This document shows, in pieces, positions 5,866 to 7,381 of a stretch of DNA of 7,381 bases; the stretch's first letter is position 1, and each line of letters starts with the position of its first letter. The DNA lies in assembly GCA_900556695.1 (NCBI GenBank), contig USQA01000057.1:1-7381 (forward strand), read 5' to 3'. This stretch comes from an uncultured Clostridium sp. GTDB lineage: Bacteria; Bacillota; Clostridia; TANB77; CAG-508. The position numbers and the translations under genes were made by a program. The notes under the pieces are model-generated. The model was not told the origin of the DNA. It saw nothing but the letters and a program-made list of their open reading frames with translations, and searched no databases.

Positions 5866-6702
5866 TTATGATATCCGAATTAATTTGTAAATAGTATTTT
5901 TAAGTTCTTCTCTTTTTACTATTTTATCAATAAATCCATGTTCTAGCAAAAATTCGGCAGTTTGAAATCCTTCTGGTAAACGTTCTCCTATTGTTTGTTC
6001 TATTACTCTTTTCCCTGCAAATCCTATCATGGCACCTGGTTCTGCTAATATAATATCTCCTAAGCTTGCAAAAGAAGCGGTTACACCACCATATGTTGGA
6101 TCTGTTAATACAGATATATATAAAATACCTGCTTCATCTAATTTCGTAAGTGCTGCCGTCGTTTTTGCCATTTGCATAAGTGATATTATACCTTCTTGCA
6201 TTCTTGCGCCACCTGAAACAGAAAATATAATTAATGGTAATTTTAATTTTATAGATTGTTCTATACTATATGTGATTTTTTCACCTACTACTGCCCCCAT
6301 ACTTCCCATTAAAAATCCACTATCCATTATACAAATTACAACTTCTTCTCCATTTATTTTTCCTGTTCCACAAGCTACTGCTTCTTCTAATTTTGTTTTC
6401 TCTCTTAAAGTTTTTAATTTTTTAGGATAATCTTCTAGTTCTAATGGATTATCTGTATCTATGTTTAACTCAAATCTTTTATATGTTCCTTCATCAATTA
6501 TACTTTCTAATCTTCTATTAATATGCATTCTAAAGTAATTACCACAATTAGGACATATATTTAGATTGTTTCTAACAGTTTCTTTATATATTATTTCTTT
6601 ACATTTAGTACATTTTACCCATTTTCCTATTGGAATGTCTATATTGGATTTTTTATTACTTTGTACTTTATTATCTCTCTTTTTTATTTTATCTACAATC
6701 AT
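5866..6702 (-). CDS. accD: Acetyl-CoA carboxylase carboxyltransferase subunit beta
   Basis: Partner of AccA in the carboxyltransferase. The protein has 278 residues, a usual length. An N-terminal zinc ribbon is intact: C31-x2-C34 and C50-x2-C53. The carboxylase core follows: EAVACGTGKINGEEV (107-121), MDSGFLMGSMGAVVGEKI (126-143), the oxyanion motif SGGARMQEG (163-171), a TDPTYGGVTASFA stretch (200-212), and AEPGAMIGFAGKRVIEQT (220-237). The start ATG at 6700-6702 overlaps the accC stop in an ATGA arrangement (4 bases), so the two are translationally coupled. The nearest ribosome binding site (AGGAGA, complement of 6715-6720) is 12 bases upstream, rather far, which makes coupling more likely. 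Of the 25 residues before the ribbon, the first 20 are basic and poorly conserved. Confidence 0.96.
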   Translation of the reverse strand: MIVDKIKKRDNKVQSNKKSNIDIPIGKWVKCTKCKEIIYKETVRNNLNICPNCGNYFRMHINRRLESIIDEGTYKRFELNIDTDNPLELEDYPKKLKTLREKTKLEEAVACGTGKINGEEVVICIMDSGFLMGSMGAVVGEKITYSIEQSIKLKLPLIIFSVSGGARMQEGIISLMQMAKTTAALTKLDEAGILYISVLTDPTYGGVTASFASLGDIILAEPGAMIGFAGKRVIEQTIGERLPEGFQTAEFLLEHGFIDKIVKREELKNTIYKLIRIS

Positions 6703-7381
6703 CTATGTTTATTATCTCCTTTTAACATCTCTTTTTCTATAAATGAAGTATCAAAATTTCCTCTTATAAAATTTTGGTTTTTTATAATATCAAATAAAAA
6801 ATCCCTGTTTGTATCTATTCCATCTATAACTAATTCTTCTAAAGATCTTTTCATTTTGCTAATTGCCTCATTTCTATTAGTGCCATATGTTATAATTTTT
6901 GCAATCATCGAATCATAATTTGGAGGAATCACGTATCCATCATATATTGCTGTGTCTATTCTTACTCCATTTCCCCCAGGTAGATTTATCTCGTTTATTT
7001 TTCCAGGAGATGGCATGAAATTTTTACTTGGATTTTCTGCATTTATTCTAGCTTCTAAACTGTGTCCTGTAAATTTAATGTCATCTTGCTTATATTGCAA
7101 CTTTTCTCCTGAGGCAATTCTTAATTGTTCTTTTATTATATCTACACCTGTTATTGTTTCTGTTATTGGATGTTCAACTTGAACTCTAGTATTCATTTCC
7201 ATAAAATAAAAATCTTTGTTTTTATCTAATAAATATTCGATTGTTCCAACATTACTATATCCTATTTCTTTTAAGGCACTTACTGTAATTTTACCCATTT
7301 TTTGTCTTAACTTATCTGTTATTACTCCTGATGGTGTTTCTTCTAGCATTTTTTGATTATTTCTTTGTACAGTACAATCTC
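6699..7381 (-). CDS. accC: Biotin carboxylase subunit of acetyl-CoA carboxylase, C-terminal half (5' end outside window)
   Basis: The frame is open to the right edge of the window; the residues before the first internal ATG (7347-7349) read DCTVQRNNQK, matching the DCSxQRRxQK motif of biotin carboxylases. That ATG is therefore not the start. About 226 residues of an expected 450 or so are present. Seen here are the end of the ATP-grasp domain, with the catalytic EMNTRVQVEHPITE stretch beginning at 7199, and the biotin-carboxylase C-terminal domain, with GHSLEARINAENPSKNFMPS and a YDSMIAKIITYG stretch. The enzyme carboxylates biotin on AccB (BCCP) using ATP and bicarbonate. The stop overlaps accD by 4 bases. 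Pyruvate carboxylase or another biotin enzyme is excluded in practice by the adjacent accD and accA and by the stop at the end of the carboxylase domain. Confidence 0.95.
   Translation of the reverse strand, partial: DCTVQRNNQKMLEETPSGVITDKLRQKMGKITVSALKEIGYSNVGTIEYLLDKNKDFYFMEMNTRVQVEHPITETITGVDIIKEQLRIASGEKLQYKQDDIKFTGHSLEARINAENPSKNFMPSPGKINEINLPGGNGVRIDTAIYDGYVIPPNYDSMIAKIITYGTNRNEAISKMKRSLEELVIDGIDTNRDFLFDIIKNQNFIRGNFDTSFIEKEMLKGDNKHR

Noticed and set aside
7347..7349. ATG as the start of accC
   Set aside because: The frame remains open upstream to the window edge and encodes the conserved DCTVQRNNQK segment, so this Met is internal and the gene is cut by the window.

Overview
The window is very AT-rich DNA with strong AGGAGG-type ribosome binding sites, AGA-dominated arginine codons, a spore-coat operon and a bacterial type II fatty-acid operon. 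It fits a low-GC, spore-forming Firmicute, most likely a clostridial lineage; the genus cannot be fixed from the sequence. No mobile element, CRISPR array, tRNA or rRNA was seen.

Layout: (1) 1-190, minus strand: the start of a small membrane-anchored protein that runs off the left edge, with its own promoter. (2) 252-2766, minus strand: a metal-resistance operon with a well-formed promoter, an inverted-repeat operator, an ArsR/SmtB-family metal sensor, and a P1B-type (Zn/Cd/Pb class) efflux ATPase whose start overlaps the sensor gene, closed by a hairpin terminator. (3) 2886-4198, plus strand: a compact cotJA-cotJB-cotJC operon encoding two cysteine-rich coat proteins and a manganese-catalase-like protein. 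(4) 4198-4227: a hairpin shared by two convergent operons. (5) 4233-7381, minus strand: the distal part of a fatty-acid synthesis operon, accC (3' half only)-accD-accA-fabI, tightly packed and translationally coupled, with fabI last.

How the parts work: the sensor should bind the operator over its own transcription start and let go when Zn, Cd or Pb rises, inducing the exporter. The cotJ operon is expected to be expressed during sporulation. AccC, AccD and AccA belong to the acetyl-CoA carboxylase that makes malonyl-CoA, and FabI reduces enoyl-ACP in the last step of each elongation cycle.

Most of the window is recognisable and conventional. The points most worth a second look are the related cysteine-rich N-terminal segments of CotJA and CotJB, the combination of metal sites in the ArsR-type sensor, the unclear start codon of the ATPase, and FabI closing an acc operon. 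I found no convincing evidence of a wholly new system.
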